The notes below the pieces were generated by a model that was not told the origin of the DNA, ran no database searches, and saw only the letters and a program-made list of their open reading frames with translations. A stretch of DNA of 64,000 nt. It comes from Leptodontidium sp. MPI-SDFR-AT-0119 (lineage: Eukaryota > Ascomycota > Leotiomycetes > Helotiales > Leptodontidiaceae). Positions 11,508 through 23,551 of this stretch are shown here, one piece after another. The translations under genes were made by a program, and so were the position numbers. Each line of letters opens with the position of its first letter. Positions within the stretch are counted from its first letter, which is position 1. The stretch covers positions 1,116,001 to 1,180,000 of the forward strand of contig JAHLEZ010000008.1 in the NCBI GenBank assembly GCA_020726505.1, in the 5' to 3' direction.

Positions 11508-12282
11508 CGGCTTCCGAGGCTCGAGGCTTGGACAATATATCCCTAGCCGGACATGCGGATCAATTTAATGACTGCAAGCGTCAAACCGTTCAATATATCT
11601 ATGTTTTGTGCTGCCTTTGGCCCAATAACACAACACAACACAGTAAATCTCAACCACAAGCTCTTGCTTAGATGAGGAGGGTGTGCGACTCAGACAAGTC
11701 GAGTTGTCGATCTTGAGCATAAAAATACTCACCTGGTACCTGACCATCTTTAGAACGAAAACCAATTGAAGACATCGTGGCTGGAGCAAGGAGATTCCAT
11801 TCCACCTTCATCAGCTTCCGTCCACATAGCACGTTCACATACAATATGCAACCACGGATAATCGCGGGACCCAGCCATCTCCACCCAGAAGTGGCACAGA
11901 CTCCTAGTTTACTCTACCCGTTTTATCACCACATTTCCTGAGCCTGTCCTCCGCATTTCGGGGTTCTCTAAACCCCGCGCTGCATATTGAAATACGGAGA
12001 ACAGCAATTTACTTTCTCGAGTACGGGGAGGATGGGGTGGCTCGGTTAGGCCGTTGCCGATTGGCTTTACGCGATGTTGACCCCTTGTTTTGAGGGGGGG
12101 GGGGGGGGGGGGGCGAGGGGCCAAGTGATAGGGACCACCGCGTTTGTTTCTTGAGATCAATTGACTTTCATTGAATACTTTCAAAATAGTTTTAGGGAAA
12201 TACCTGTCTATAATTTTGTCCTTTGTTTTTGGGAAACACCTCAGTATTCTCACTTTACGAACATTGCAGCAAAGCAGCCACA
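11508..12282. other. Intergenic stretch containing a long G run
   Basis: No gene seen. The region lies between the 3' end of the regulator and the small acidic protein gene. It holds a homopolymer of twenty G at 12094-12113, listed separately. Confidence 0.6.
12094..12113 (+). repeat. Poly-G run of 20 bases
   Basis: Twenty consecutive G, followed by CGAGGGG, about 170 bases upstream of the start at 12283. Such runs are length-variable and can form G-quadruplex structures; the assembled length may be inexact. Confidence 0.85.
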
Positions 12283-12986
12283 ATGACAAACGCCGGAAGT
12301 TGGGGAGGTCTTATGGGTATCTATGATGATTGTGTGATGCTTCTAGATGATGGTGAGTCTCTTCTATCATGTTAAAGATGGATTTGAGATGTTACCGAGA
12401 GAGAAATGTGGTAATAATAGTGACTCCTAGGCGCTGGCTCTGCTCCTGTCTCTGCTCCCTGGATCTCTCACGACCCCTTCGATATCAATTCCAATTCCGT
12501 CTGCCCAGGTCAATTGGTTCTCGGACAGGATTTTCCTGAGAATGGATATGAAATCAAAGATGTTGATTCTCTCCAAAGCCCGTCAGAGTCTTCGTGGGAA
12601 ACGGTGTATGATTCTGACAGCGAGGGTGTGTCGTTGATTAACATCCATCCGGTTGCAGAAATCGAATTCTAACTTCCTCTCCCCATTCAGGTTCAGAGTT
12701 CCGCCCCGAGACTTTTGATCAAGATGATGATATGGATGAGTCTGTGGTGGGTTTTGAGATCTGGGATGAATTCATGGGCATGATGGAAAGTCGGGATACA
12801 TCACACAGCGAGAGCATGGAAGTAGATGATCGCTTGTCGAATGAAAAACAAGATGGAAAAATACAGGAGGTTATACCATTGGATTCTGTTGAAGTGGGAA
12901 TTGTTGTAGTGATGGACGAGGAAGTTTTACACGAGGTTGCACCCAGAGAGGGCTGTACGTGTCAGAATAGGAGAAAGTCTCAGTGA
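12283..12986 (+). CDS. Small acidic protein, function unknown
   Basis: Three exons, 12283-12352, 12431-12625 and 12691-12986, give about 186 residues. Introns are GTGAGT...CCTAG and GTGTGT...CTAAC...TTCAG, and all phases agree. Without the second splice the frame would stop at 12672, so a shorter isoform by intron retention is possible. The protein starts MTNAGSWGGLMGIYDDCVML and is rich in Asp, Glu and Ser (YDSDSEG, FDQDDDMDES), ending in a Cys/Arg tail, EGCTCQNRRKSQ. There is no signal peptide, membrane segment or domain I recognise. The regular intron signals and even codon usage make it likely to be a real gene. Confidence 0.6.
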
Positions 12987-13146
12987 CGTTCTTCAACAGC
13001 GGTTTTGAAGTTGGATAGACCCGCAAGGTGGCCGACGCTCACACTGTGGATTGTTTTGGGAAATCGCCTGTATGAACTAGGCTAAAGAAATTGCAAACAA
13101 AAGGTTATTCAACGATCCTATAACTCCAATCCCGAATCAATCCAAA

Positions 13147-14224
13147 TCATAACTGAACTGCGCCCTTCTCAAACCCTTTCACAACCGCCATGGCTTGCTC
13201 GGCGAGAGTGAGCGTCAGGACTGTGTGTGGTAGTATCCGAGCGAGATGGGGTAGAAACCCTTTGTAACAAGCCAATAACCCCTCTGTAGAAATAGTCTTT
13301 GCCAGACAATCAAAGATGCCACGGTAAAGGCCTCCATTCTGATTGTACATTCGAGACATAACGGTATCTTCACAGAAGTCAGCACGAATCGAACAGTCCG
13401 AAGGGAGATTGAAATTTACCAACGGGATGCATGAAGCAGCACACAGCACATCCACTGATAGAGCTGCTTACTAAATGCAATGCAGTACCTTCTATCATAC
13501 TTGTATGCTTGACTAAGACTCCTTTTGCAGCATAATAACAAGGCAATTGCACCGAACTACCCATTCCAGTCCGCACGATCGCCGCGTCACAACCTCGATA
13601 CAAGCCTTTCAACCCCTCAGCCCCATAAATACTCCTCAGAGCATCCCAAGTATTGCGATAAACATGTTGCGTGCCCATCGGCGCGATTGGGGAATACGTT
13701 TGCATTCTGGTCTTGATGAGAAAGAAAGGACTTCCAAGCACAGCTCCAATGACCCCCGACAAGGCCCCTGAGATGATATTAATCCCAAAGTTCTGATGTG
13801 ACGTATCGGTAAAAATAATGGATGTGAGATTCGATCGGATGGGCTCGTAGAATCCTATTCGGCTGCCGTTCAGGAGGAGCTGGTAGGCTGAACCAGCTCC
13901 GAAGCCACTGTATATCCCGCGGATGCCTTCGTTACGCAGGATGACTTTGAGACCGTGAATGGGTCCGTTGTATATCCGCGGTTGGGTAGATCTTTTTTGA
14001 AGCTCGCCTTGGAGTTGCATACTTGTGATCATTGTCAGTTTGGTAAGTTGATGTGATAGAGGAGGGGCCTTGAAACGTACCGGATTTTGACTGTTTCGAA
14101 GGGATGGCTTGCAATCACTGCACCGCATCCTGCAACACCACCTGCTGCGAAAACTCTGCCACTGTCAGTTCGAAGCACTCAGTAACTTCAAGAGATGAAG
14201 TTCTTACCCAGGAACAGACGACAT
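13147..14224 (-). CDS. Mitochondrial carrier, oxaloacetate/dicarboxylate type (Oac1-like)
   Basis: Exons 14224-14208, 14161-14081, 14021-13420 and 13367-13147, with a tiny 17-base first exon, give about 306 residues. The three carrier repeats show their P-x-[DE]-x-x-[KR]-x-[KR] signatures: HPFETVKIRMQLQGEL at residues 25-40, SPFFLIKTRMQ in the second (the acidic position is replaced by phenylalanine, as in Oac1), and HPVDTVMSRMYNQNG in the third. The N-terminus MSSVPGGRVFAAGGVAGCG begins TM1. Yeast Oac1 transports oxaloacetate, sulfate, malonate and isopropylmalate across the inner mitochondrial membrane. Assignment to this subfamily rests on the RMYNQNG and RMQLQGEL blocks. Its nearness to a possible oxaloacetate-related lyase is suggestive only. 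Confidence 0.9.
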
Positions 14225-15564
14225 GGAGAAGGAAGAAAATACAATCTAGGCAAGCTGCGAAACAAATTTGTCCTGCAAGATGGCAATTCCAGATTGCTAA
14301 AATTATGTGCAGTGTTTCAATGGAAATGAAACAAAATTATCAAAAAAAATCCAAGAGAATCTTTCGGATTCGAATATTTCCATGATAACATACCTACATA
14401 CTTCAAAAAGTCCCTCGTCAAGAATTTACCCCGGCTTTGCAGGAGTGTTGATATTGAATGCCGCGCTTAGCCGAGATTCAGGGGGGCGTCGTCTCGCCAA
14501 AAGCCGAGCAGTGGGAAGAGAAACCTCCTCTCTGGATAGCGAATACCTCTTCAAATCGCTGAAGATGATTTGAGTAGATGCAGAGGGAATCGATGCACAA
14601 GAATATCTTCCTTATTTCCGACTGAGCCCCTACTAATTTTTAAAGGGGGCGCGGGTCTTTCATCACTGAAAAGAAGGCATCGAGTGATTGGCTGGTACCA
14701 GTGTATCGTATCACTGGAAAAACAATCATTCCACTGTAGGATTACGTTATCCATTGCCGTCTGAAATCCCTCTGGGGAAGTATTTTAAAGTATTTTGTAG
14801 CATCATCTAGGTGCTTTTCGATTAATAAACAGATCCGTGAAGCGGAGATTACTTCGAAATGGTAGTACTTGATGTTCTACCATGTGCCCGAGGCTCTTTC
14901 TGGGTTTTCGGGCTGCTTCAAATGTATAGGTTATTGATAGAGCTAAAACATCAATGTTACGGCTGCGGTGCTGTCGACATGATCGGGATGGCTGGCCGCT
15001 ATATACCACTGTGATGTGAATAGCAGGTGGGGCATGGTGAGTTGTAGCATGAAGCGAGAAGATGACCTTTTTACTATTTGACACATAGGACTGGTATGCT
15101 CAGTTTTCTACTTGTACTTCAGATTAATAATATCCAGAAATGGAGAAGTTGGTCTTTACCTGTTGTGAAGTGTAACTAGGTACAAATACACTCGGATTTA
15201 GGAGATACCATTCTCCATTATTTCTTTACTCGCTTAGCCACAGAAAATCCATGCTACCATCCGGTACCTAGGTATGCAGCTTATCGAGGTGGTATGTTTA
15301 AAACCTTCCTTAGCTTCTCGCTTATAGCTTTGCCTCTACGAATGAGGCGAGATGGTCTGTAATGGTAACGTTATGTTTTGGTGGATTAGCTCATCATCGG
15401 TTTGATCTTTGATTTGGGAAGGCCATGCATCTGCAGAGGTCCAAGTGGCCGACAAGCAAGTGAAGTAAGACAAACACAAGCTTCAAGTGAAGTTTACGAG
15501 TTTCTCTTTCTCAGTCTCAAGCTAAAATCATGTAATCAACTCCAAGCTGAATCACCCCAGTTAA
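14225..15564. other. Intergenic stretch, no gene seen
   Basis: About 1.3 kb between two minus-strand genes. Only short open frames without family content; no RNA gene or ordered repeat recognised. The first part should contain the promoter of the mitochondrial carrier gene. Confidence 0.6.
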
Positions 15565-16724
15565 TCAGTACTCAGCCATCGTATTCCCATCCGGATATCT
15601 CCCCCCCTCAACAGGATACATCTCCAGCACCTTCTCAACCTCCCTCACCTCCTCATACGAGAGTTCCACATCCATGAAATTCTCCCTCACCCTCTCCACA
15701 CTCCTCGCTCCCACCGCAAGAACAATAAACGGCCTCCCCTCCCTCCCCCTACTCTTAACCCACGCCAGCGCAAACTGCGCACTCGTAACCCCCTTGGCAT
15801 CAGCCAACCTCCCCAACTCCTTCACAAGCGCAACATTCTTCTCAAACGCTCCGTCCTGAAAGCGCGGGAAATGCCGCTTATAACTCCCAGCAGGTATATC
15901 ACTTAAGCTCTGAATCTTCCCCGTCAACATCCCCGCTCCAAGAGGCGTATGCGCCGTAACTACAATCCCAAGCTCGGCGCAAATATCCGCTACGCCGTTA
16001 CTGAAGATATCGCGAGACCACAGCGACACTTCGGCTTCGACCATGTCGATTTTGGCGATTTTGGCGGCGCGGCGGATGGTTGGGGCTGCGACTTCGGAGA
16101 GCTGGATGCCGTTGATTTTACCTTCGTTTTTGAGTTCGAGGAGGGCCGTGATGGTGGATTCGATGGGGATTAGGGGGTCGACTCTGCATGGTCCGAAGAT
16201 GTCGATGGTTTTCTTGCCGGAGAGGATGGAGAGGGCGTTGGAGACTGCGGAGCGCATGTGTGCTGGCGAGCAGTCTAGGACCATGGGGGAGAATGACCTG
16301 ATGCCGGTTTTGATGCAGAGGGTTACTTTGGGGGCGTCTTCGGGGTGTTGGGTGAAGTAGCGGGCGAGGAGGTGGAGGGACTGGTTGTTTGAATCAGTAA
16401 GTTATTGTGTTATGTTGGGTTCAGGTATGTTATGGGATCTTGAGAGAGGATATGGGAGGATATGAGAAGACTTGCGTTGGCATTTGGTGGACCGTAGAAA
16501 TCGGCCCCGTTCCATACTGTTGCTCCTGCTGCAAGAGCTGCCCGCATAGCGGCGAATGCGACGTCGTCTGAGGGTAGAGATCCAAAGCTGGATGTGAAAT
16601 CTGTTTTGGACTCGTAAGTAGATGTCCCATTTCAAGACTCTCAAGTCAATGTTAAATGAAATAGATACATACTCATGAGACCGAGCCCATTAGCCGTGAT
16701 GGCGTTTCCAGCTAGAGTGGCCAT
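15565..16724 (-). CDS. Aldo-keto reductase, pyridoxal reductase-like
   Basis: Exons 16724-16673, 16600-16476 and 16380-15565 give about 330 residues. The start MATLAGNAITANGLGLMNF, the NGADFYGPPNANSLHLLARYF block and HPEDAPKVTLCIKTG match the yeast-type pyridoxal reductase branch of the AKR superfamily. The catalytic Tyr is Y53 (ADFYG) and the Lys is K83 (CIKTG). The C-terminal VTSAQFALAWVKSRG and FIVLAVGARSVERVRENF blocks bind NADPH. These enzymes reduce pyridoxal to pyridoxine in the cytosol; other aldehydes are possible. The second intron begins GCAAGT instead of GT: the splice AAC|GCAAGT...CCAG|TCC is needed to rebuild the conserved N-SLHLL block, so this is a GC-AG intron. Confidence 0.88.
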
Positions 16725-17597
16725 GATGGAGGACTTCGTAATGGCTGGTGTTGATTTTGGAAACTTCTTAAGCTGGAAAATCGGGAATGAAGTGGAGTGA
16801 CTGATAGGATACCTTTCTCAGAACTGATACGTGAGCCTTACGTATCGTCATCTTTATACCCAAAAACCCTCTCGCGTAACTTCCCTCCTTGGTGCAGGAC
16901 ATCCGCAAGCATACACTATCTACACCAGGTCTTAACACCTCTTAAATCCACCACCACCTCTTAAATCCGCCACCACCTCTTCACGCCAAACGACCAACCC
17001 CCTTGACCAGTGATCACTAAAGCACGATAGGAAGACGATAAGCTCTTTACGGTATGCAGCACTTGCAGTTTCGAGATAGAACGTTAAAAATAATTTTTTT
17101 TTTGGGTACAGCCTCGATCACTTGTATTGTATTTTCGGTGGGTGCTTTTCTCGGGTTCTGCTGGATTTAATTGGATTGGTGAAGAGACGGTTGTTGTATT
17201 TCATAGCGGAATACTGACCTATGGGATCTATTCCTCGTATTCATTTTCGTATTCCTTGGTAGACTTGAGGTTGTTGGAGGTGAAGTGGGGGGTGGACTCG
17301 CATGGAGATATCGGAGCTTAGGATCCGGTGTTTACTTTTGGCTGTAAGACCAAGATTTATTTTGACAAGTCCGGGACGAGAACTAGATTCTTCCGGCGTG
17401 GCAGTTGGGGAAAATAAGATATAGATATTTTGGAAAGAAAATATGCGAAACTTCTTGAACCAGGCGTGGAAATTGTACGGGATATGTACTTGTACAGTAA
17501 TGTATGATTGAAATACAACCACTCGAAATATATATCACTTCTTCAGCTCGAGCCTGATAGTAGCATTCTATATTCTCAGCTTACTACTCAGGCGAAA
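16725..17597. other. Intergenic stretch with tandem repeat
   Basis: Promoter region of the pyridoxal-reductase-like gene and 3' flank of the sugar-dehydrogenase-like gene. It contains the 19-base tandem repeat at 16936-16981 and a T-rich run at 17093-17104. No gene seen. Confidence 0.6.
16936..16981 (+). repeat. 19-base tandem repeat, about 2.4 copies
   Basis: Unit CACCTCTTAAATCCACCAC at 16936-16954, repeated at 16955-16973 with one A-to-G change, then a partial copy CACCTCTT. It lies about 210-260 bases upstream of the start of the minus-strand reductase gene. Confidence 0.85.
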
Positions 17598-19078
17598 TTA
17601 CGCACCGGTGATGATATAAATCTCGCCCGTCGAATCACTAGTCATGAATAGCCTATCTTTGGAATCAAACGCCAGCGTGGTGGGACGGAAACATCGCGAT
17701 GGGCAGTTGGCGTTGTTGGAGTTGGAGAGGATATTGAAGGCTGTTGTTGTGCTTGTTGCTGGCTCGACAGGCTGGCCGTCTTTGAATTCGATGCGGGAGA
17801 GTCTGTATCCGTCGGGTGGTTGGCGGTTCCTGCTCTTCGTTAGAGATGCCGTTCATATAAGAAGCAAGGCACTTGGTTCAGGATGTCTGAGGTAGGGAGG
17901 AGGGACTTACCAGCTCCCGTGGAAAGCAATATACGCCGCAGTACCGTTACGATTGAACTTGACATCCAGTGGTGCAGTATGACTTGGGAAAGTTAAACGT
18001 GGCGCTTGACGTTGCAAACACATCGCATCTGTATTCGAGCCTGACGGATCGCCAATCAGGAACTGCGTGCCCACTTTGATGTTGGCGTTGTTAGGAAGAA
18101 CACTCGGATCCCAGGCCGAGAAGCATGCCGGATACCCATAGTTGGCGCCACGTTGGGGTGACGGTGCAGTGGTATTGAGGAGGCCGTGATAGTTCAGTTC
18201 TTCGCCTGGGTTGGTGTTGTGGACATCTTTACCTTGGCGGCGCATGTCGTCGACTGAATTCTCGACGGACCACTGGGAATCATAGGTAAGTGAACTTAAA
18301 AATTAATGGGAGCAGGAATAAATGTACTCACAAATCCACCAGTGCTGATATCTTCACTCATTCCAACGCTGTTCCGCAAGCCCCATGCTATGACTTCTCC
18401 AGCTGTGTAATCCACCGTAGCTGTGCTTGTGCCAGAAATGCTAAAAGCTCTGATTTGACTGCGACCTGACCTAATCTGCGCTGTTGGTGCATCGATGTTC
18501 CCATCCGAGCCACGGCTGACGAGAAGCATGTTGGGATCGAATTTAGACACCCACAAAGTGCGTGTGGAATGTCCACCATTCTGCATGTTTTGAACGAGAG
18601 TCATTCTTGTGCCCACTGTACCCACAACAGCATCGTAGGGATACGAGTACACATTGGACAAACTAGAGGCGAAGAGAGTCTTTCCATCAGCAGAGAGATC
18701 GATACCGTGGTTGAGCTGTGTCAATTAGTGCTGGATCTTTGAAAATGGTTGTATAGAAATTACAGTGTTGTCGGCGATCAATGTCTTGCTTGAGGCAACG
18801 CAGACATTGGTCCCACCATTGTCGGTAAGCTTGATATATCGAATGCCTCCGCCACCTTGTTCCACAACGAGTAAGTTCACCGCAGTGTCAAATACCATCC
18901 CTCGAGGAGATCTCAAGCCATTCATCACCACCCGTGTCTGCACTCCTGCTGCTGCGACTGGTGCTCCTTGACCAGGGTTGATATTTGCGCAGGTTTGCCC
19001 ATTGCTTGAAGTTGTGAATATAGCTACAACAATGGTAAGAATGGAAAGGGATCGAGTCCACATCGGTGGATGAACCAT
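17598..19078 (-). CDS. Secreted PQQ-dependent sugar/sorbosone dehydrogenase-like protein (AA12-type)
   Basis: Exons 19078-18764, 18715-18332, 18272-17911 and 17829-17598 give about 430 residues; an in-frame ATG at 19099 would add seven. The N-terminus is a signal peptide (TRSLSILTIVVAIFTTSSNG). The chain shows six-bladed propeller blocks of the glucose/sorbosone dehydrogenase family: NGLRSPRGMVFD, LNHGIDLSADGKTLFASS, GGHSTRTLWVS, VIAWGLRNSVGMSED, NPGEELNYHG, and HTAPLDVKFNRNGTAAYIAFHGSWNR across the last junction. Fungal relatives include pyrroloquinoline-quinone-dependent pyranose dehydrogenases of class AA12, which oxidise sugars outside the cell and can feed electrons to lytic polysaccharide monooxygenases. 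Whether this protein binds PQQ is not shown; there is no cytochrome or cellulose-binding domain here. Confidence 0.87.
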
Positions 19079-20734
19079 AGCTGTTGATGTGTATCGCAAC
19101 TGTGCGACAGGCGGAGAGGCCTATACGTTTGCAGAGATCGAACTTGGGATTGGAAAGTTTCCTACCTCGGGCTTCCCCCATTCAAGTACTCTCAACCCCT
19201 TGCCTCCTGACCTCATTCTCATTCCCAAAGCCTGATATCGATCCTAATTGAAGAGGGGAAGCCAAGTCTGTCACAAACCCCTCGACTAGCTCACTGATGT
19301 TCACCTACAACCCAGCAAGCGTCTTGGTACAGGAACACGGAAGCAGCAGAACATGGAGAAGCGATACAGAACATCCGGATGAAGTATTCCTCGGCGCTTG
19401 GCAGACCAGTCGTACGTAGATAAACGCTCCGGATAATTCTGCGATAAAGATGTGCCAAGTGAAAAGCATATAAGCGATAGATTTGGGAAGGATTGCTTCC
19501 CCACAACTCGGTGATATCTGGCTATTTTATACCGCTTGGCGATGAAGGGTGTTGAAGCTAGGTTGGGTTGTTGTATGGTGGAAGATCTGAAGAGGATCTT
19601 GAGGTAACATTTTGAACACGGAGTGATTCCATATCAAGAACATGATAGTAGATCTCTGATGCTAGAGGAAAGGTAGATAACACCTCAGATGCTTGTTGAG
19701 GAAGGAGAAAGCCCAATTGGTGAAACGGATTACGAGAACTCTTCGTCCAAAACAAATGGTAAAATGGACACATGGATCAGAGCAATTCAATGACAGGAGC
19801 AATTGCAATTTCAATAATAATAGAAAGTAGAACAACTTCGATGAATCGATAAAATACCAACGCAGAGATGTAGTTGAAATTTGAGAGTCAAGACAAGATT
19901 CATTCCGTCCAATCTTCACTCTCAACAGGACACAATTCCATGATCCGGGATGATACTCTAAAGGATACTAGTCAGATAGGAGATATAATTGCCGTGCTGA
20001 GGTTGTATTGACGAGCGGTATGGGGCAGGGTAAGTAGATTTATGAGGCAGGTGAGGATAGAAAGGGAAGGAGATCAAGTCAAGGAGCGGATAAGCACACT
20101 AAGCCTTGATTACTCAGCAATACTTTGAACTAAGCGATAACTCCTGAGGGCTTTGGAATTGGAGCTCTCGTCAATCCTGTATAAATCAAGTCATAGCTGA
20201 GAATATATCCCATTATCTTCAAGGTGAGGCCCAAAGTATATTGTGTTCTGCCTTCTGGATTCTCCCTTTTATTATTCTATTATTCCATTTTCGTCGACTT
20301 TTGAGATCCTACATTGAATTCACTCCGAAGTTCACATAGATATGGGGAACGACTATTTTCCACAGTTGAAATGGAATACCTTATTGGTCGTACCTATGCT
20401 TCACTGAAAAATTGAACACCATCGAAAATAATGCACTACTTACTTGTGTAATTCAAATATATTTCTCTTATTGGCAGCCCCCTGATTAAGGTATTGAGGC
20501 TGCCTGGAATTCGTCTGCCCCGCCACGCAAGTCTTCAATGTCCCAACGCGTCATGGGGACATCCGCCACCACATGTCACCACAGTCTCAGTAACACCACC
20601 AGGAACAATACCGAAAGACCACCAAAGACATAAAATGACTTGAACCTCCACGTCTGCTTCCTGCTCTCAGTCTAGAGCTTCGACAAAAAAACAAAACTCT
20701 GCAGAAAATACAGTGAGTCTCTGGAATATCGACA
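19079..20734. other. Intergenic stretch between divergent genes
   Basis: About 1.65 kb separating the divergently transcribed dehydrogenase-like gene and the Gyp7-like gene; both promoters are here. No coding frame or RNA gene could be supported. Confidence 0.6.
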
Positions 20735-23551
20735 ATGACGTCGTCAAAGAGCCCCGCGCCACGCCCAGTATCGCCGTCAAACAGCTTCTATGCCATGAGC
20801 GACGACGAGGAAGGTGATTACAACACCATCACGCATACAACCTCTGGCAGAGGAGTGAAGCTGTTATATTCGAAGAGCAAGGTACGCAGTGTCCTTGCCC
20901 GCATCAATGGAGGCATCAGAGGCGGGGTATTAGAGCATCAACTAACATTCTACTCTCCAGGTCTACATTCATCCTACCCCATCTGCGAAAGACAATATAC
21001 CAGGCTACATCGCCCTCCTACAACAGAAGCCCGCTCCCGATTCACGACCTACCTCTTCTTCCTCCGCCACCGCGAGAACGAAAGCAGCAGCCTCCCTCCT
21101 CCTCGCCTGGGTGCCTGAACACTCGCTGGGCGATGCTCGAGATACATACGTGAAGGTCGATTTGGCAGAAGGCGACTCTCCACCGAAACAATCATACCTC
21201 GTACCTCCTCCGCCAACAACAACTACACATTCCGGTTCCGTGGGGCACTACGCCTTCGCCATACCCGTATCTGCCATCTACAGTCTGCTGGTGCGGCCCC
21301 CAAGTCTAGGATGGTGGTTTGGCAGCGTGATCATAAACAGTCGAGCAGGCGACTCCTTCCCCGCCCTCTTCTTCCACGATTCAGAATGCCAGTCTACGAT
21401 TCTGCAGAAGAAGAAACATGCCAGGGAGAATTTCGATCCGTTTGGTGCGAATGGGGAGATGTTCTGGGGTGGGGACGAGGTCCTGAGATGGTTGAGGAGA
21501 TATGTGGAGATTGAACGGAGTGGTGCGGAACCGAATATTTATATGATCGAACCCAGCCTGGAGGATAAGGAAGCGTTTGGTGGGAAACCTATTACTGCTG
21601 CTTTGGTGGGACCGAGTAGTAGTGGTGCGAATGTCAGTGGAGCGGCAGGTTCGGGAGCTGCGTCGAGTTCGAGGAGTCCTAGAGATGCGACTATGGATCC
21701 TGTTACGAAGTTTGTGAAGGAGGCTGGGTGGAATTTGATGGAGAAATTCAGCAAGGTAACAACTTTTACAAGACGGACGGCAGATTCGGTTATCGATAAT
21801 CCCAAGATGCCACCGCAGATGAGGAGGCTGTTGAAGAATCCGGAGGTGCAGACGCTACAGGAGGAATTTGACAGTGCTAGGATATATCTGGCGAGATGGG
21901 CAATGGGTATTGCTGAGCAGAGTGAGAGGGACAGGAACCAGAGAATATGGACTGCCAGAGACGTTTTGGAGATGGAAGAGACCGATGTGGGAGATTTCGA
22001 GCTACTGGATACCGAGATGGGATCTTTGAGCATGAAAGAGCAGAGGAAGACGGTTACTCTAAAGGAATGGAATAGCTACTTCGACCAGAGAACGGGAAGA
22101 TTGCAGGTTACAGTTGACGAGGTCAAAGACAGGATATTCCATGGCGGCCTCGACCCCGAAGATGGGGTGCGGAAAGTGGCCTGGCTATTCCTACTGGAAG
22201 TTTACGATTGGCAATCTTCGGCCGAGGAACGGAAGATTGAGGCAGCTAGACTTCGAGACGAGTATGTGAAGCTGAAAGGTGCGTGGTGGGAAAGATTGAT
22301 TGATCTCGGCGGAGAAGGAGAGGAGGGGGAATGGTGGCGTGAGCAGAAGGGTCGAATAGGTTTGTCACTCTGAAATTCTATCCTCCAGGCCGCAGTATAG
22401 ACTGACATATCCCATTTCTTGGGGTTCTTGCAATAGAGAAAGATGTACATCGAACAGATCGTACTATCCCCCTCTTCGCAGGGGAAGATACACCACATCC
22501 GGATCCATCCTCACCATTTGCAGATGTGGGAACCAATGTTCATTTGGAACAGATGAAAGACATGCTCTTGACTTACAACGAGTACAATCGCGACCTCGGG
22601 TATGTTCAAGGAATGTCTGATCTTCTCGCTCCCATCTACGCGGTAATGCAAGATGATGCCATCGCTTTCTGGGGATTTCAACATTTCATGGATCGTATGG
22701 AACGGAACTTTCTCCGTGACCAAAGCGGTATGAGAAAACAACTTCTCACTCTCGATAACTTGGTTCAACTCATGGATCCTAAACTCTACCTGCACCTTCA
22801 AAGCGCCGACTCGACAAACTTCTTCTTTTTCTTCCGCATGCTGCTTGTCTGGTACAAGCGCGAATTTCCATGGCTAGACATTCTACATCTATGGGAAGTA
22901 TTATGGACCGATTACTTGAGCAGTGGATTCCATCTCTTTATCGCCCTAGCAATTCTAGAGAAGCACCGAGATGTGATCATGGAACATCTCCAACATTTCG
23001 ACGAGGTATTGAAATACGGTACGCTCCCCACCCCATTCCATGATTCTCGTCCAGCCAGCTAACACGCCACAGTCAACGAACTCTCCACCACAATCGACCT
23101 AGAATCTACCCTCGTCCGCGCAGAAGCCCTCTACCGCCGCTTTCAACGCACCGTCGAAGCCATCGACAAGAAATCCAGCTTCCCTACCCCGAAACTACGA
23201 CAGCGGAATACGGGTGCGGTGCAGAACGCTTCATTGGGCGGTACGCAGTCGTTGCGCCCTGTGTCGTCTTCGGCGAATACGTCGAGTGTTGATGCTGTAA
23301 GTGCGGGAGGCACGACTAGCGGGTCTGCGAATGCAAATGCTGGACATAGTACGACTAGTCCTTCTACTCAGGCGACGAATAATGGGAAGGGCAAGGGCAA
23401 GAGTGACGATAGGCAGAGTGCCGAGTTGGAGGAACAGAGACCGAAAGTCATCAGTCCCGAACTCAGAGGTCTGCTGAGTCGGAAAGTGGAAGTTTTGCCT
23501 AGGAAAATCGTTAGGAAGGAGGGTGAGGGCTTGGCGAGTTTGAAGAAGTAA
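20735..23551 (+). CDS. GYP7: Rab GTPase-activating protein, Gyp7-type with TBC domain
   Basis: Four exons, 20735-20881, 20961-22359, 22437-23018 and 23073-23551, encode about 868 residues. The N-terminal part (GRGVKLLYSKSKVYIHPTP) is the Gyp7/TBC1D15 amino-terminal domain; the middle holds an alanine/serine-rich linker. The TBC domain starts near residue 430 (TLKEWNSYFDQ). The arginine finger is in EKDVHRTDRTIPLF (R521), directly after the second splice, and the glutamine finger is in LGYVQGMSDLLAPIYAV. Yeast Gyp7 stimulates GTP hydrolysis by Ypt7 and controls endosome-vacuole fusion. Both catalytic fingers are intact. The C-terminal 100 residues are low-complexity Ser/Thr/Asn-rich and end in a basic segment. 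Confidence 0.93.
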
